Assembly (NCBI GenBank): GCA_024305405.1
Contig: JAKNDB010000068.1
Location: 496,001 to 560,000 of the forward strand
Direction: 5' to 3'
DNA: 64,000 nucleotides
Source: Dirofilaria immitis
Taxonomy: Eukaryota; Nematoda; Chromadorea; Rhabditida; Onchocercidae
Shown: positions 12,440 to 23,889 of the stretch, piece after piece
Numbering within the stretch: the stretch's first letter is position 1
How the letters are laid out: the number at the start of each line of letters is the position of its first letter
Position numbers and translations under genes: made by a program
The notes under the pieces: model-generated
Told to the model about the DNA's origin: nothing
Database searches by the model: none
The model's input: only the letters and a program-made list of their open reading frames with translations

Positions 12440-12840
12440 GAACTTTATATACGATATAATTACTATGATTGATTATCTTATTTGCTGTATGGATAAAAAA
12501 ATCTTTACCTTTCTTCGAGAATATATATAACAAGATAAATGATATTAACAATACTAGTAAATTGGTTACAATTCCGCTTAAGTAAAAACATATTATTACT
12601 GTGGTTGATTATCTTATCTGCTCTCTGGATAAGAAAAAAATCTTTACTTTTCCTCGAGAAATATTTATCACAAGATAAATGATTACGATTTAGCTTAAAT
12701 AAAACTAATATACGATATTATTACTATGATTGATTACCATATCTGCTACATGGATAAAAGGAAATCTTTACTTTTCCTTGAGAAATATATATCACAAGAT
12801 AAATGGTTATAATTTCACTTAAATAAATTGCTTACATAAT
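12440..12840. repeat. About 130-bp degenerate tandem repeat, three copies
   Basis: Each copy contains 'tattactgtggttgattatc', 'ggataaaa..aaatctttac' and 'tatcacaagataaatg'. From 12841 to 13480 I see only AT-rich sequence with 'attgattatcgatttatcgc' duplicated near 13140-13180. Confidence 0.75.
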
Positions 12841-13495
12841 TTAGTAAATAATAGAAATTAATAATTAAATTACACAAAATATTTATTTAATAAAGTAATG
12901 TTAATAAATTAAATTTGACATTGTATTAATTAAAATTACAAAAGTAAATAAATAAAGTAAATAAATAAATAAATTTAACAATTTCATAATAAATCTTAAA
13001 ATTTTACAATTTCATAAATTTATATAATTAATTAAACAAAATTATTTACTAATAAGAAATGAAAATATATGACAAATAAAAAAATAAAAATAAAATTTAA
13101 TTAATTTTAATATTAATTATTTATATGATAGAATTATTGATTATCGATTTATCGCAAGAATTATTGATTATAGATTTATCGCAATTATTAAAGTTATTTT
13201 CATTTAATAGTTTGACAATAAATAATATTAGTTCCATTTTTGAAGAGCTTTTTTAATTTTGATAATTCCTTTAAAAAACTGATTAGATAATTAATTAATG
13301 TAAGAATTATGTGATATTAATTTTAACGCTGTTGATTGATTAAAAATTTAACATCTGTTTTTTTATATGATTCGCGATATTGATGGATATTGATAATGTA
13401 TTTATTATACGATTCACGATATTGCTTTACTGATCATTTCGAATGCCTTTTTTCTTCTTTTAAGACATTGAATTAATGGCATAGATGTTGATAAT

Positions 13496-13562
13496 GTAAT
13501 AGACGAGCCTAGCAAGAAGCAATAGACGAGCCTAGAAAAAGGCAATAGACGAACCTAGCAAG
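13496..13562. repeat. 22-23-bp tandem repeat, three copies
   Basis: Copies of 'aatagacgagcctagcaag' with anchors at 13501, 13523 and 13546. Confidence 0.9.
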
Positions 13563-13802
13563 TCTAAACCTATCAAAGACAATCAAAAAAACTAGTCGAA
13601 ATTCATTTCAAATATTTTGACTAATTTTTGATGTTACTCTTTATGTTATACTGTATTTCATTCATTTGCTATGAAAGCCTAGACCTTGAGGATTTATTTT
13701 CCTTCTTTTTATTGGCCATAAAATTTTTGGCTATAATTTATATTTTTAAAAAAAAAGATCCCAATAATAAATTTTGAAATTTTGTACAAAAATTTCAATA
13801 AC

Positions 13803-13984
13803 CTTTCTGTAATTTTGCATACATCACTGTAACTTAACGTGTTAACATCTTGTCCATTAATTTCAATAATTCGATGACCAGCCTGAAGGCCTGCTTCATC
13901 TGCTGCACTTGATGGTTTTACGCCAAGAATTGCTAATGCATAAAATGGCTTCTCTCCACGTTTTATTGCTTCAATTTCGTAATC
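13803..13984 (-). CDS. PDZ-domain exon of an unidentified protein
   Basis: This is a single internal exon of 182 nt. It runs from acceptor TTTTAG at 13985-13990 to donor GTTATT from 13802, entering in phase 0 and leaving in phase 2. It encodes 60 codons that read as the centre of a PDZ domain: strands B-C with FYALAILGV, then KPSSAADEAGLQAG, then HRIIEINGQDVNTLSYSDV, the usual PDZ 'G-x-x-x-G-D/H-x-I-x-x-I-N-G' core and start of helix B. The GLGF loop should lie in the preceding exon, which I could not find, and neither could I find the following one, so introns are probably long. PDZ domains bind C-terminal peptides and assemble membrane-associated complexes. The parent gene cannot be named from this exon. 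A tandem repeat that copies its acceptor lies directly upstream. Confidence 0.78.
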
Positions 13985-14285
13985 CTAAAATTAACAGATT
14001 TCAGGCATCATCAGATTTTAGATATCATCAGATTTCAGGAATCATCAAATTCTCTAATTTCTAATTTTCATTTACCTAGGATGGAATTCAATTTAGTAAT
14101 CCTGAAATTAACAGATTTCAGGCATCATCAGATTTTAGATATCATCAGATTTCAGGAATCATCAAATTCTCTAATTTCTAATTTTCATTTACCTAGGATG
14201 GAATTCAATTTAGTAATCCTGAAATTAACAGATTTCAGGTATCATCAGATTTCAGAAATCATCAGATTCTCTAATTTCTAATTTA
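13968..14285 (-). repeat. 117-bp tandem repeat copying the PDZ exon 3' splice site
   Basis: Unit length is 117 bp, with the anchor 'taatcct' at 13980, 14097 and 14214. The first copy covers the real acceptor and about 17 nt of the PDZ exon. The other copies carry TTTCAG followed by GATTAC at 14101 and 14218 on the minus strand. The exon-like part in those copies reads GAT TAC TAA, so use of a decoy would end translation at once. Confidence 0.9.
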
Positions 14286-15290
14286 AAAATAAGTTTATTT
14301 ATTTGGAATGGAATCTATGGATGGTCAAATTTTTAATTTTCTAAAATAGCATTCTAATCTTTTATTTATCAAATTCAAAATAGAATAATTTATGAAATTC
14401 AATTTCTCGTACCACCACTTCATTATTTATTTATTTAAATTTAGAAAATAATTGCAAAATTCAATCATCCAAATGAGGAAAATATTCGAGAGTAAGAGTA
14501 ATATTCGAGAATGATAATGATGGAATTTGATAATTCTATCATATTATTTAATGATTTCATTTACAAAGAAAAAGAAATGTATAATAATGATAAAAATATC
14601 GTAATAATAAATCTAATAATCAAATTGAATTTATTTAATTACTAAAAGTAAATTAGCAATTAGCAAATTAATCGTTAATAATTAATAAATATTATTTTAA
14701 TATTTAATCAATTTATTAAATTATTATTTTTGATTATTTTAATTTTAGATATATTTTAAATTCGAATTCTATGAATAAAATTTGATAATTCAAGAATTTT
14801 TATTCAATTATTTTCGAATTTTTATTCTCGAATCTTAAATAAATTCTAAAATTTGATTAATTTTGAAAATTTATTTTTTATTTGCTTGAATATTTAAAAA
14901 GCTAATCGCAAATATACCATTAATTGAATCGTAATTAAATGATATTTTAAAGATATGATTAAAATGATAAAGAAAAAAATAATATTCCAAACAATTAAAG
15001 AATAGAGAAATGATTTTGATAATTCTAGATGATTAAAAATAATTTGAATAAATTTAAAAAGAACAAAAAAAAAAGAAAATGATAATGAATAACCTTTGAT
15101 GGATAAAATGATAAATGTCGTATGATAAAACCATATGGTATATTAATCGATGATCGTTTTAGGATTAATTTATTTTTTCCCATTATAACATTTCAAAAAT
15201 ATTTATCGTACTAAAATATACAATCGTTAGTAGTAAATATTTGACAATAAAAAGAAGACAAAAACAAAAAACAAAAAAAATATTATATAA
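14286..15290. other. AT-rich gene-free stretch
   Basis: No exon or array is recognisable. It is probably intron or spacer of the PDZ-containing gene if that gene extends to the right. Confidence 0.4.
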
Positions 15291-15294
15291 TTAA

Positions 15295-15790
15295 TTGAAA
15301 TGAATTGATATTATCATATGGAATTGATAATTATTTATCAATAAGTAATTCAAATGAAATAGTGTTATCATATGGAATTGATAATTGTTTATCAATAAAT
15401 TAATTTTTGAATTTAAAAAATCAATAAATGATAGAAATTGACATTCGATAATCCATTCAGTTATATAATTAATTGAAGTGAATTAATGTTATCATATGGA
15501 ATTGATAATTGTTTATCAATAAATTGATTTTTGAATTCACAGAAAATTATAAATAATCGGAATTAAATTAATTTTTAAATTCACATTCGATAACCTATTT
15601 AGTTGTATAATTAATTGAAATGAATTGATAGTATCATACGGAATTGATAATTATTCATCAATAAATAATTCAAATTAATTAGTATTATCATATGGAATTG
15701 ATAATTGTTTATTAATAAATTAATTTTTGAATTTAAAAAATCGAAATTAAATTAATTTTTAAATTCACATTTGATAAGCTATTCAATTTG
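15295..15790. repeat. Tandem repeat of about 155-190 bp, three to four copies
   Basis: Each copy has 'atcatatggaattgataatt', 'tttatcaataaattaattt' and 'ttaattgaa(a/g)tgaattgat'. Indels make the unit length vary. Confidence 0.8.
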
Positions 15791-16334
15791 CTAGAATAAT
15801 CGATGAAAAATCGATAACCATGAGATTAATTATCATTGAACGATCGATTGATATATTCAAATTAACACTACAAATGATAATTTAAAAAAAAAAAGGAAAG
15901 AAAAAGAAAAATATCCTAAATTTCTAATTCCTATTTTTATTTTGATACATTCGGCAAGTTTAATTTTAAGTTTAGTTGATGATTCATATATATATATTTA
16001 TAATATCTGAATGATATTATGCTTTATATCACAAATACCTCAATCAGTTCTATGATATGCATATGATAATAATATCACAAATATCACATTTAAATATGAT
16101 ATATTTATAGCTTTCATTAATTGTTATTTCAAATAAGGCTTCTTAGCCTATGAAATATTTAAAGCAAAAAGAGCCTAGTGCCTGATACTATCATATTAAA
16201 GCAAAAATAGTGTCTAATACATAAAAATTAATATGTAAGGAATAAAAACTGAAATATTTGAAACAGGATCTTTTATTCCTAAAATTTTTTTTTTTTTTTT
16301 GCATAATTGTGGGAATGAATGAATGGATGAAATC

Positions 16335-16480
16335 AACATGGATCAATCATTCGTCGATGCAAAAATTTATTGTCAAAATCAATACGATCAATCAATCAAT
16401 CAATCAATCATTTGTTGATGCAGAAATTTATTATCAGAATCAATACGATCGATCATTAATTGATGTAAAAAAAAATTCTA
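16335..16480. repeat. About 55-60-bp repeat around 'tcgatgcaaaaatttattgtc'
   Basis: Three diverged copies with internal CAAT runs (16386-16410). The plus frame across it (16258-16527) is a repeat translation. Confidence 0.75.
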
Positions 16481-16661
16481 ATTATTCATCCTCAAAATTA
16501 ACAAATATTTTTATAGCTGATCAATAAAATCAATAGAAAAAAAAGCGCACTTAATTGCGGTATTTTCAGCATTGCAGTATTTTCAGCAATAGGCAAAAAA
16601 AAATTTTCTTCGTCTTCCAATATCAAACTATGATCGTATCATGCTGCAAACGCTCTACATC

Positions 16662-16664
<3 letters not shown>

Positions 16665-16694
<30 letters not shown>
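16665..16694. repeat. (AT)n microsatellite
   Basis: Simple AT dinucleotide run. Confidence 0.9.
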
Positions 16695-16695
<1 letters not shown>

Positions 16696-16842
16696 TATTT
16701 ATGCGATATTATATTGAACATTAAATTGCTACGTTATCGATATAATGGTTTTCTCGATGATAAACGATAATAATTTACCAGTCGATGATAACAATTATAA
16801 CCGAAATTTCATTTCTCCTCTTCCTTCTTCGTCGTTTATCAA

Positions 16843-16872
16843 ATGACCTTTTGCGGTTACTTTTAAGGTCAT
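16843..16872. promoter_or_regulatory. Inverted AGGTCA half-sites
   Basis: ATGACCTT at 16843-16850 and its exact reverse complement AAGGTCAT at 16865-16872 flank a 14-nt spacer. These are nuclear-receptor half-sites in everted order. Function is inferred only from the motif. Confidence 0.35.
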
Positions 16873-17209
16873 ACGGATTTATTAAATTATATATATACAT
16901 AATACGGGTAAAGAGAGGCAAATATGATCGATGAAAAGAAATAGCCAATTATGGCCAATTATTGATTGAATGATTAAAAGATTTGATAAAATCGATAAGC
17001 CATTTTATCAAATCTTTGTTAACTGATAAAAAAAGTTAATGATAGAAATTATAAAATTAAGTAACTTAATGATTAAATAAACTTAGAAAGAACATAATTT
17101 ATTTTATGATAAATGAAATAAATTTTTAGCAAGTTATCAAAATAGAATAATATAAATGTTTGAATAATTTGTAAAAGAGAAATTAATAGATAAGAAATTT
17201 CTTTACAAG

Positions 17210-17745
17210 CTAGATGATAAAGTGATAAAGCCAAATGATAGGGTGATAAATGTAGAGATGCACAATTCTCTGTATCTGATTAAAATGAATAAGAAATTCT
17301 TTGTTTTAAAGTGATGAAGTGATAATGTGGAGATGCACAATGCGCTATTTCTGATTAGAATGAAAAAGCAATTTCTTTAAAAAACTGAAGCGATAAAGTG
17401 ATAATGAAAAAAATGCACAATTCCTCTTATCTGATTAACGGTAATAAGAAATTTCTTTAAAAAATTATAGTGATAAAGTGATAATGTAGAGATAAGCAAT
17501 TCGTCATGTCTGATTAGACAGAATAAGAAATTTCTTTAAGAAACTAAAGTGGTAAAGTGATAACATAGAAATGCACAATTCCTTTTACCTTCATCACCGA
17601 TTAGAATGAAAAAGAAATTTCTTTAAAAAGCTGAAGTGATAAAGCGATAATGTAGAGATGAGCAATTTGCTATGTCTGATTAGAACAAAAAGAAATTTCT
17701 TTAAAAATTTAAAGTGATAAAGTGATAATGGGAAGATGAGCATTT
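17210..17745. repeat. Degenerate tandem repeat, about 60-85 bp unit, seven copies
   Basis: Units hold 'aagtgataaagtgataatg', 'tagagatgcacaattc', 'tctgattagaatgaa' and 'aagaaatttctttaaaaa'. No coding frame persists. Confidence 0.85.
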
Positions 17746-18013
17746 TCCTATAAGATATAATTATCATTTATTAATTGGTACTAATTAGTCTTAATTACGA
17801 ATGATAGATATTTGTTAACATTGCTTATCGATTAATTTTTTTTGGATGTTGAAAATATGAACTGATAAATCGATCGAATAATTTTTTTTTTTTTGAAAAG
17901 ATAAATAAAATAAACAAGAAATTTCGTTAAGAAATAAGAAAAAAATTACATTTGCTTTAAACAAACATACTAGCAGGTAGCAATTGAGAGTTTTTCATAG
18001 TACATCTGTTGTA

Positions 18014-18026
18014 GGGTCAAAGGTCA
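18014..18026 (+). promoter_or_regulatory. DR1 nuclear-receptor motif
   Basis: GGGTCA-A-AGGTCA is a direct repeat with one-base spacing, the classical HNF4/RXR-type response element. It lies in an otherwise featureless AT-rich region with no adjacent gene start, so only the motif match supports it. Confidence 0.4.
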
Positions 18027-18589
18027 TTTGTCTTTATCGTTGACCAATCTTGAACAATTGAAACTAACTACTATATACATATATATATACTATTGCCAAT
18101 GAATTTGCATTTGCATAATGCTAATTGATCTGTTGACATAATATACAATTTGAAAAATTTGCATAAATTTTATTGATCTGCTGGCCAATATTTATTGATC
18201 TGTTGGATGATCAATCATTTCAAATAATTTTAATTTCAATTTCAATTTTGAGAAACAAATTGAATTTAATTCTAAAATTATTCAAATTTCTTTGAATAAT
18301 TATTAATCAAAAAGTAAATTAAACCAAGGTATAAGGTTAAAGTTCATCATTCTAGCATAACTTTAATCATAGAAAATATCAATAATTGATAAATTTTTAA
18401 CGAAATAGATTAATGAAATTGATTTGAAAATTTAAAAAAATTTTTTTTACAGATAATACCAAATGATCGCAAAACTTTTTCGTTATGCTTCGATAAATAT
18501 TGATCGCTAATTTTAAGCAAATATTGTTTTAATTATTAATTTCCTATAATATCGAACTTCTTTTATCCAACATTTTTCATCACAATCTT

Positions 18590-18870
18590 GAATTAGCATT
18601 AATTAAATATTTATCAATTTTTAAACGAATATCGCAATTTCGATAACAATTTATGAAATATATTGCGAAAATCGCAATTTCGACAGCAATTTTTAAAATA
18701 TATTACGATTATCGCAATTTTGATACCAATTTTTTGAAATATATTACGAATATCGCATTTTCGACAGCAATTTTTGAAATATATTACGAATATCGCATTT
18801 TCGACAGCAATTTTTGAAATATATTACGAATATCGCATTTTCGACAGCAATTTTTGAAATATATTACGAA
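18590..18870. repeat. 40-bp tandem repeat, about 5-7 copies
   Basis: The last copies are exactly 40 bp apart ('atattacgaa' at 18741, 18781 and 18821) and identical; earlier copies are diverged. The unit contains 'tatcgcattttcgacagcaa'. Confidence 0.92.
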
Positions 18871-19181
18871 ACAAAAAAATTCATAACAAATTTGCTTTTC
18901 GAGTAGAAATTAAAAAAAAAATTTTTCTTCATATTTATGTAAATATAAATAATAAATTATTCATATATCTGATATCTCATAATTTATAGTTCAATTAATT
19001 AATTATCTAATATGAGTAATGATATATTGTGATATAGCAAAAATTAAATATAATTTTAATCAGAGGTCAGCTAAGAAGATAACAAAATGTTACTGATTAG
19101 ATTTAAAGTATGATAAATTAAGAAAAAAAATTATCAGCTAACTAACATTTGTGATAATTTAAATAGTTTTATTGGTGTTCC

Positions 19182-19231
19182 AAAATTCATCGTTTATGAA
19201 AATTATATAATTTTCATAAACGATGAATTTT
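19182..19231. repeat. Perfect 50-bp palindrome
   Basis: Two 25-bp arms with no spacer, centred between 19206 and 19207. Every pair was checked and the first mismatch is at 19181/19232. The arm contains 'aaaattcatcgtttatgaa'. No coding sequence surrounds it. Confidence 0.95.
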
Positions 19232-20346
19232 TAGCGTTAATTATTTCCAATATATCTAATACAGGAAATTCGAAAATGAATAAAAATTGATTCAATATAT
19301 TGAATATATTGATATATTGATAATCAATTCAATGCAGTGATTAACTGATAATATTAGCAGTTAATATTCTAATATTTGCAAATAACTATTATCAGACAAG
19401 AAAATAGAAACATTCAATAATCAATATATTGAATGCTGTTTAATTTACCAATAGTCTGCCATTAAAATGATAAGAATGACCTATTAGCATTAAAGATTTG
19501 ATAACAATAATAATGATAATTGAAATAGAATACTCGCATATTTATTGAAGTAATCTTTGCTTTAGTTTTATATACACATCCCTATAAATATTTAGTTAAT
19601 TGATTTATTATTCATAATTAATTATTCAATTTAAATTCATCATGTTTTCGCTGATATGATTGCATATCAGATTCGGCTATTCTAAATAAAGGAATTAATC
19701 GTCTGATTAAGCCATTATCGATGGATCATACTAATAATGAATTCAGCTTCTTCTTATCCATGTTAATACTGACTCTTCTGATAAATTTCCTATTCATCGA
19801 TCATTGCAAATGTCCTAAATCATCAAGTAAAAAAAAGTTTTTTTTTGATAACCTACAATATGGAATATAGAATGAAATTAGTTAGCATATCAAACTAATT
19901 TAAATAATTTTTCATCAAAATTTTGAAATTGCTTTTCAGTTTTTGAGAGTTTTCCTAAAAAAAAAAAAAAAAAAAGGGAAGGAAAATTGAATCTAATCGC
20001 AAAATGGCCAATCTTTCGCTGTAAAATCAATGAATATAGGATATTTTATCATAAAATAAATTGATAGCACGCATATCCTCGTACCAAAGTTAATCACATT
20101 ATGTATTACATTTGAGATTGATTCTTTGAGAAATGCATGAATTTAGAAATTCAATACAACATGATAATGTCTTCTCGTTTTAAACGGAAGATTTACTTAT
20201 TTCTATCTCCATGGAAATAAATAGGACACTGAGTTTTAAGGTAAAAGATAATAGAAATTTAGAAATATATCACAAATATAACAATACAACAGAAAATTTT
20301 GACTTCCGTTATGATTTATCTTTAGAAGATTGTGATTGCTGTTTTT

Positions 20347-21914
20347 TTATTTTAGAATTTTTTTCGGTGGTCTATTCCACCTATTCGGTCCTGATCTTTG
20401 CCAAAGCTTTGGTTTTTCTGGTCGTGATCCTGACCCGTTTGACATTGTCCTAGCAGTACATGTAAATCCTGTTGCTTCAACAGATGAATCCTGAAAGCTA
20501 AAAAACAAAAAAATTATGAAAAGAAGCTGTGATTACTCGAATTTATCAAAAAATTGTTTCAGAAAAAAGAGATAGTAATGAAATAAATAATTTATATCAT
20601 GTTGAACGAAAATCAAAATGGAATTTTCATCTGCGCTATATGTAACAAAGGCTTAAAAAAATGTACAAAATAAAAACCTTTCATCGATAAAGTTTTCTGG
20701 AAAAGGATCTCTCGAAATTAAAATATAAATCGTTGGAACATCAACATGTACAAGTAATCTGAAATATTAATAGTAAAATTCTTAACTATTACAACTGATT
20801 CTTTAATAATAAAAATTAAGCAATGAGAGAAAATATTTAGCATAACATAATTTTATTTCACCATTCCAACATTTGATAATCAACCAATCAAATTGAAATA
20901 AGCACGAATGAAAGATTAGTAATACTTGGTGATACTCACTTATTTAGATTATCAGTGGTCGGTGACCAAGAATCTGTTCGTCGTGTGAATACTATTTTGT
21001 TCCATTGATATAATGTTCCATTCTGCAAATATTCATGATAATAAATTATAATGCTTAAGAAAAATTAAAAGATGAAAACTGTAGAGCTTAGAAACAATTT
21101 GAAATAAAAATTTAGAAATTAAAATAATTTCGAAAGTGATGCTTAGACTTTTTAAATAGTAAAAATAATAGAATAAAGATTAAAACAAAAAGAATGTAGG
21201 CTATACTTCTAAAGATAGGAAGTAAGAAAGTGTGCGAAAGTTAAAATTAACCTTATAATTCCTTTTAAACACTTCTACACATGAAATACATTTTGCCGTA
21301 GCTTCACCAACTCCTTTAAAAATTACCATCCGGCAATTTGCATCCTTAAATAATTAGTGAAATATGAATTAAATAGGATGCATCCTAAAATAATCAATGA
21401 AATATGAATTAAATAGGATGCATCCTAAAATAATCAATGAAATATGAATTAAGTAGGATGCATCCTAAAATAATCAATGAAATATGAATTAAGTAGGATG
21501 CATCCTAAAATAATCAATGAAATATGAAAGTTTAAAAAATTCTTTTAAAAGAATTTCAATCATCAAAATTTCCCTTTATCAGGAAAATTTTTAGAAATAT
21601 TTTACCTATACTTCATCGTTTTGGCCTAATAAACGTAAAATTAAAATATCATAAATTAATGAGAAAAAAAAATTGAAAAACTAAAATATAACAAAAACAA
21701 CTTAAAAAAATTTATAATAATACTGATAAATATCATTGAAAATCAAATTTAAAAGATAAAATCATACCTCAAAAAGTTTATCCACAAAAGTGAGAATATT
21801 TTTGAATTTTGTATTTTCCTTCACTATCATCTCCTTGATATCAGTTGTTAATTCAGTGGGAAAAGGTGGTGAACATGGTATGCTTATTTCGCTTTCTTTG
21901 ACATAATTATCCAT
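20347..21914 (-). CDS. RPP25: RPP25-like Alba-domain subunit of RNase P/MRP
   Basis: This is a complete five-exon model of 184 aa with all phases consistent: 21768-21914, 21252-21344, 20940-21022, 20678-20758 and 20347-20497. The Alba fold is visible. After a short N-terminus, VKENTKFKNILTFVDKLFE (about residues 31-49) matches the N-terminal helix. VIFKGVGEATAKCISCVEVF is the conserved loop and helix that contacts RNA, and TIYILISRDPFP aligns with the 'LAILLSKDPLDP' strand of RPP25. The tail is basic (RPEKPKLW, NRWNRPPKK), as expected for RNA binding. The family acts as a heterodimer with POP7/RPP20 in nuclear RNase P and RNase MRP, for tRNA and rRNA processing. The exon 5 acceptor was chosen at 20498-20499 because the alternative nearby AG breaks frame. 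An RPP25L-type paralogue cannot be excluded. No frame break was found. Confidence 0.86.
21341..21528 (-). repeat. 40-bp tandem repeat copying the RPP25 exon 2 acceptor
   Basis: Copies sit at an exact 40-bp spacing (21361, 21401, 21441, 21481). On the minus strand each carries TTATTTTAG|GATGCATCC, while the true exon 2 boundary at 21344 reads TTATTTAAG|GATGCAAATT. The array lies in intron 1, upstream of exon 2, so the spliceosome meets four decoy acceptors before the real one. Confidence 0.93.
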
Positions 21915-22251
21915 ATGAACGATGATTATGAAGTAAATCAAAAATTGTTGAAAATATTTTGAGTGACCGATATCACAAATTTGAATATGCTAATTCATGA
22001 CGTGTCATACAGACATATCAATCAAACCGATAACCACTTCTTAATGGCTCGCTGATAAACAAATCTGAATGACCGATTGATCGGGCAGATAATAAAGATA
22101 AGGGAAGGAAGAGAAAAAGAGAAAGAAAGAAGAAAAAGCCAACATGCATAAATCGTGAACATCTTCACCGGTGGCGAAATGATTATTTTCATATCACGTT
22201 GCATATTAGGATTATTGCAACATATTATCATTATCGCTCGCGTGGGCAGGA

Positions 22252-22259
22252 TGACGTCA
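22252..22259. promoter_or_regulatory. CRE palindrome TGACGTCA
   Basis: A full CREB/ATF palindrome sits about 340 bp upstream of the RPP25 start codon, in a locally GC-rich block (22236-22320) that contrasts with the surrounding AT-rich DNA. Its position between divergent RPP25 and VPS50 suggests a promoter region. Function is inferred. Confidence 0.4.
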
Positions 22260-23199
22260 ATGCCTCTTCACAACATCGGTAATGATTCGGGTGGTCGATG
22301 GTGCGGGGTGTAGGATTGGCATTTGAAGAGTGTGACATTTTGCATAGGAATATTCGAAATTATAACCCATTTTGATAGAATAAATAAATAAATTGATAAA
22401 AATGTAAAAAAAGCATCGTTACGATGATGAGAAAATGATTAATTGATATTATAAGAAATAAGTGATAATGCGATGCTGAAAATGATTAACTGATATTATA
22501 AAAAAATAAATGATAATGTTAACAGTGATTAATTGAGTGTATAATTATCAAAATATATTTTATTGATATACAAAGCGAAATACTGTCCTTTCTTATACAA
22601 ACTCGTTGCATTCTTGATTAACATTTTTATTTTTCTTATTGTTATCTTTTTCCTTTAATAATATTCTTATAGAGGTATATATGCATCAAAATTAGCTGGG
22701 CATGTTCGCATTAAATGATCCAATCACTCTATCATCTGACGGCCTATAATGGTTTGTTAATTTGTTAATTTGCACCTCTATAAAGTATCATTGAAATGAG
22801 CTTATTTGCTGAATTCGTCATAATTTTTATCATTGTTGATACTAATATTAATATAATTTTAGCTTTCATTAAATTATTATTATAAATATGGTTGTTATTA
22901 AATTCTTGAGTTGAAATAAAAGCCGTATTTTAATTAGGAGATATATTTTTATGTTTCTGCTAATTTCTATTGTTGCGCAATATTCCATTCTTTTTCACCA
23001 TTTTTTGAAATCCTGAAAATGCGAGATTTAGAATCTTGCAAATGCGAATTTTTATTTCTGATTTTCATTTACCAGTAATTTTGTTTTCGGTCTAGAAATT
23101 TTGATGTGATTGACGGTATAACGTTTGTTGAAATGGCCTAATGTGCTACTGATAATTGGTGCATGATCTAATATATATTAGAAAACTTAAAAATTCTGC

Positions 23200-23209
23200 A
23201 TTACGTAAG
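23200..23209. promoter_or_regulatory. ATTACGTAAG, PAR-type bZIP motif
   Basis: A near match to RTTACGTAAY, about 680 bp upstream of the VPS50 start. The same ten bases recur twice at the exon 2 donor of the bZIP gene. This is a motif match only. Confidence 0.25.
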
Positions 23210-23385
23210 TTTTAGGAATACTCTGATTAAGATGCCACCATTAAAATAAGTGGATTCATTCGTGAATCTTGTGATGTTTTGCACATATTTTAAGTTGAGG
23301 TAATTTCAGTTATTTTGAAAGAAAACTTCGCAACCTCAAAGCGGTTGATGTACGGAAAGTCATTATTACGATTATTTAAAAATGA

Positions 23386-23593
23386 TTAGTCGGAGCTGTC
23401 ACTGAAATAATCGAAAATGAGGAAGTCAAAGTCATCACAACTTGGCCGACGTGAAGAATTTGAAATTACAGTGACCGATGTAATCTTTTTAGTTTGACTT
23501 CGATTCTTTAGTTTCGGAAATAGTTTTTCTGTTATTGCTAGCATGCGATGATAGGGATTCGTCATCAAAAGCATTTTTGTCAACCACGTCCTA
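23386..23593 (-). CDS. Possible small gene or exon, unrecognised
   Basis: An island with coding-like composition. A minus-strand acceptor-like TTGCAG ends at 23594, 19 nt before the first ATG at 23574. The frame runs 62 codons to a stop at 23386 and ends in SCDDFDFLIFDYFSDSSD, an acidic and aromatic tail. It contains NRSQTKKITSV and SNSSRRPS. I do not recognise a family. The same strand holds a second open frame over the first half, and a TTTCAG lies close to the stop, so exon structure is uncertain. It could be a trans-spliced small gene, part of a larger minus-strand gene, or chance. Confidence 0.33.
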
Positions 23594-23889
23594 CTGCAAG
23601 CAATATTTTGATTTTGTTTTTGCTAAATTTGTGTTTTTAAAATTTTCTCATTCCAAAGTTATAAAGATCACTAAATAGTCCCTGCTAAGTTAAAGGTTAT
23701 TTTAGTAAATTTGTTTTGCTTAGAAATACAGAATAGTTCGATTATACTTTTTATGTTTTGACATTAACAATAAATTGAGTAGAAAGATATGCGTTCATAA
23801 TAAATTTCCACTATTATTGTAAAAACATTATTGTAAATGATCAAGCGATCTTCATAATAAACGTAACGAATTAATTTTATTATTTCCAG

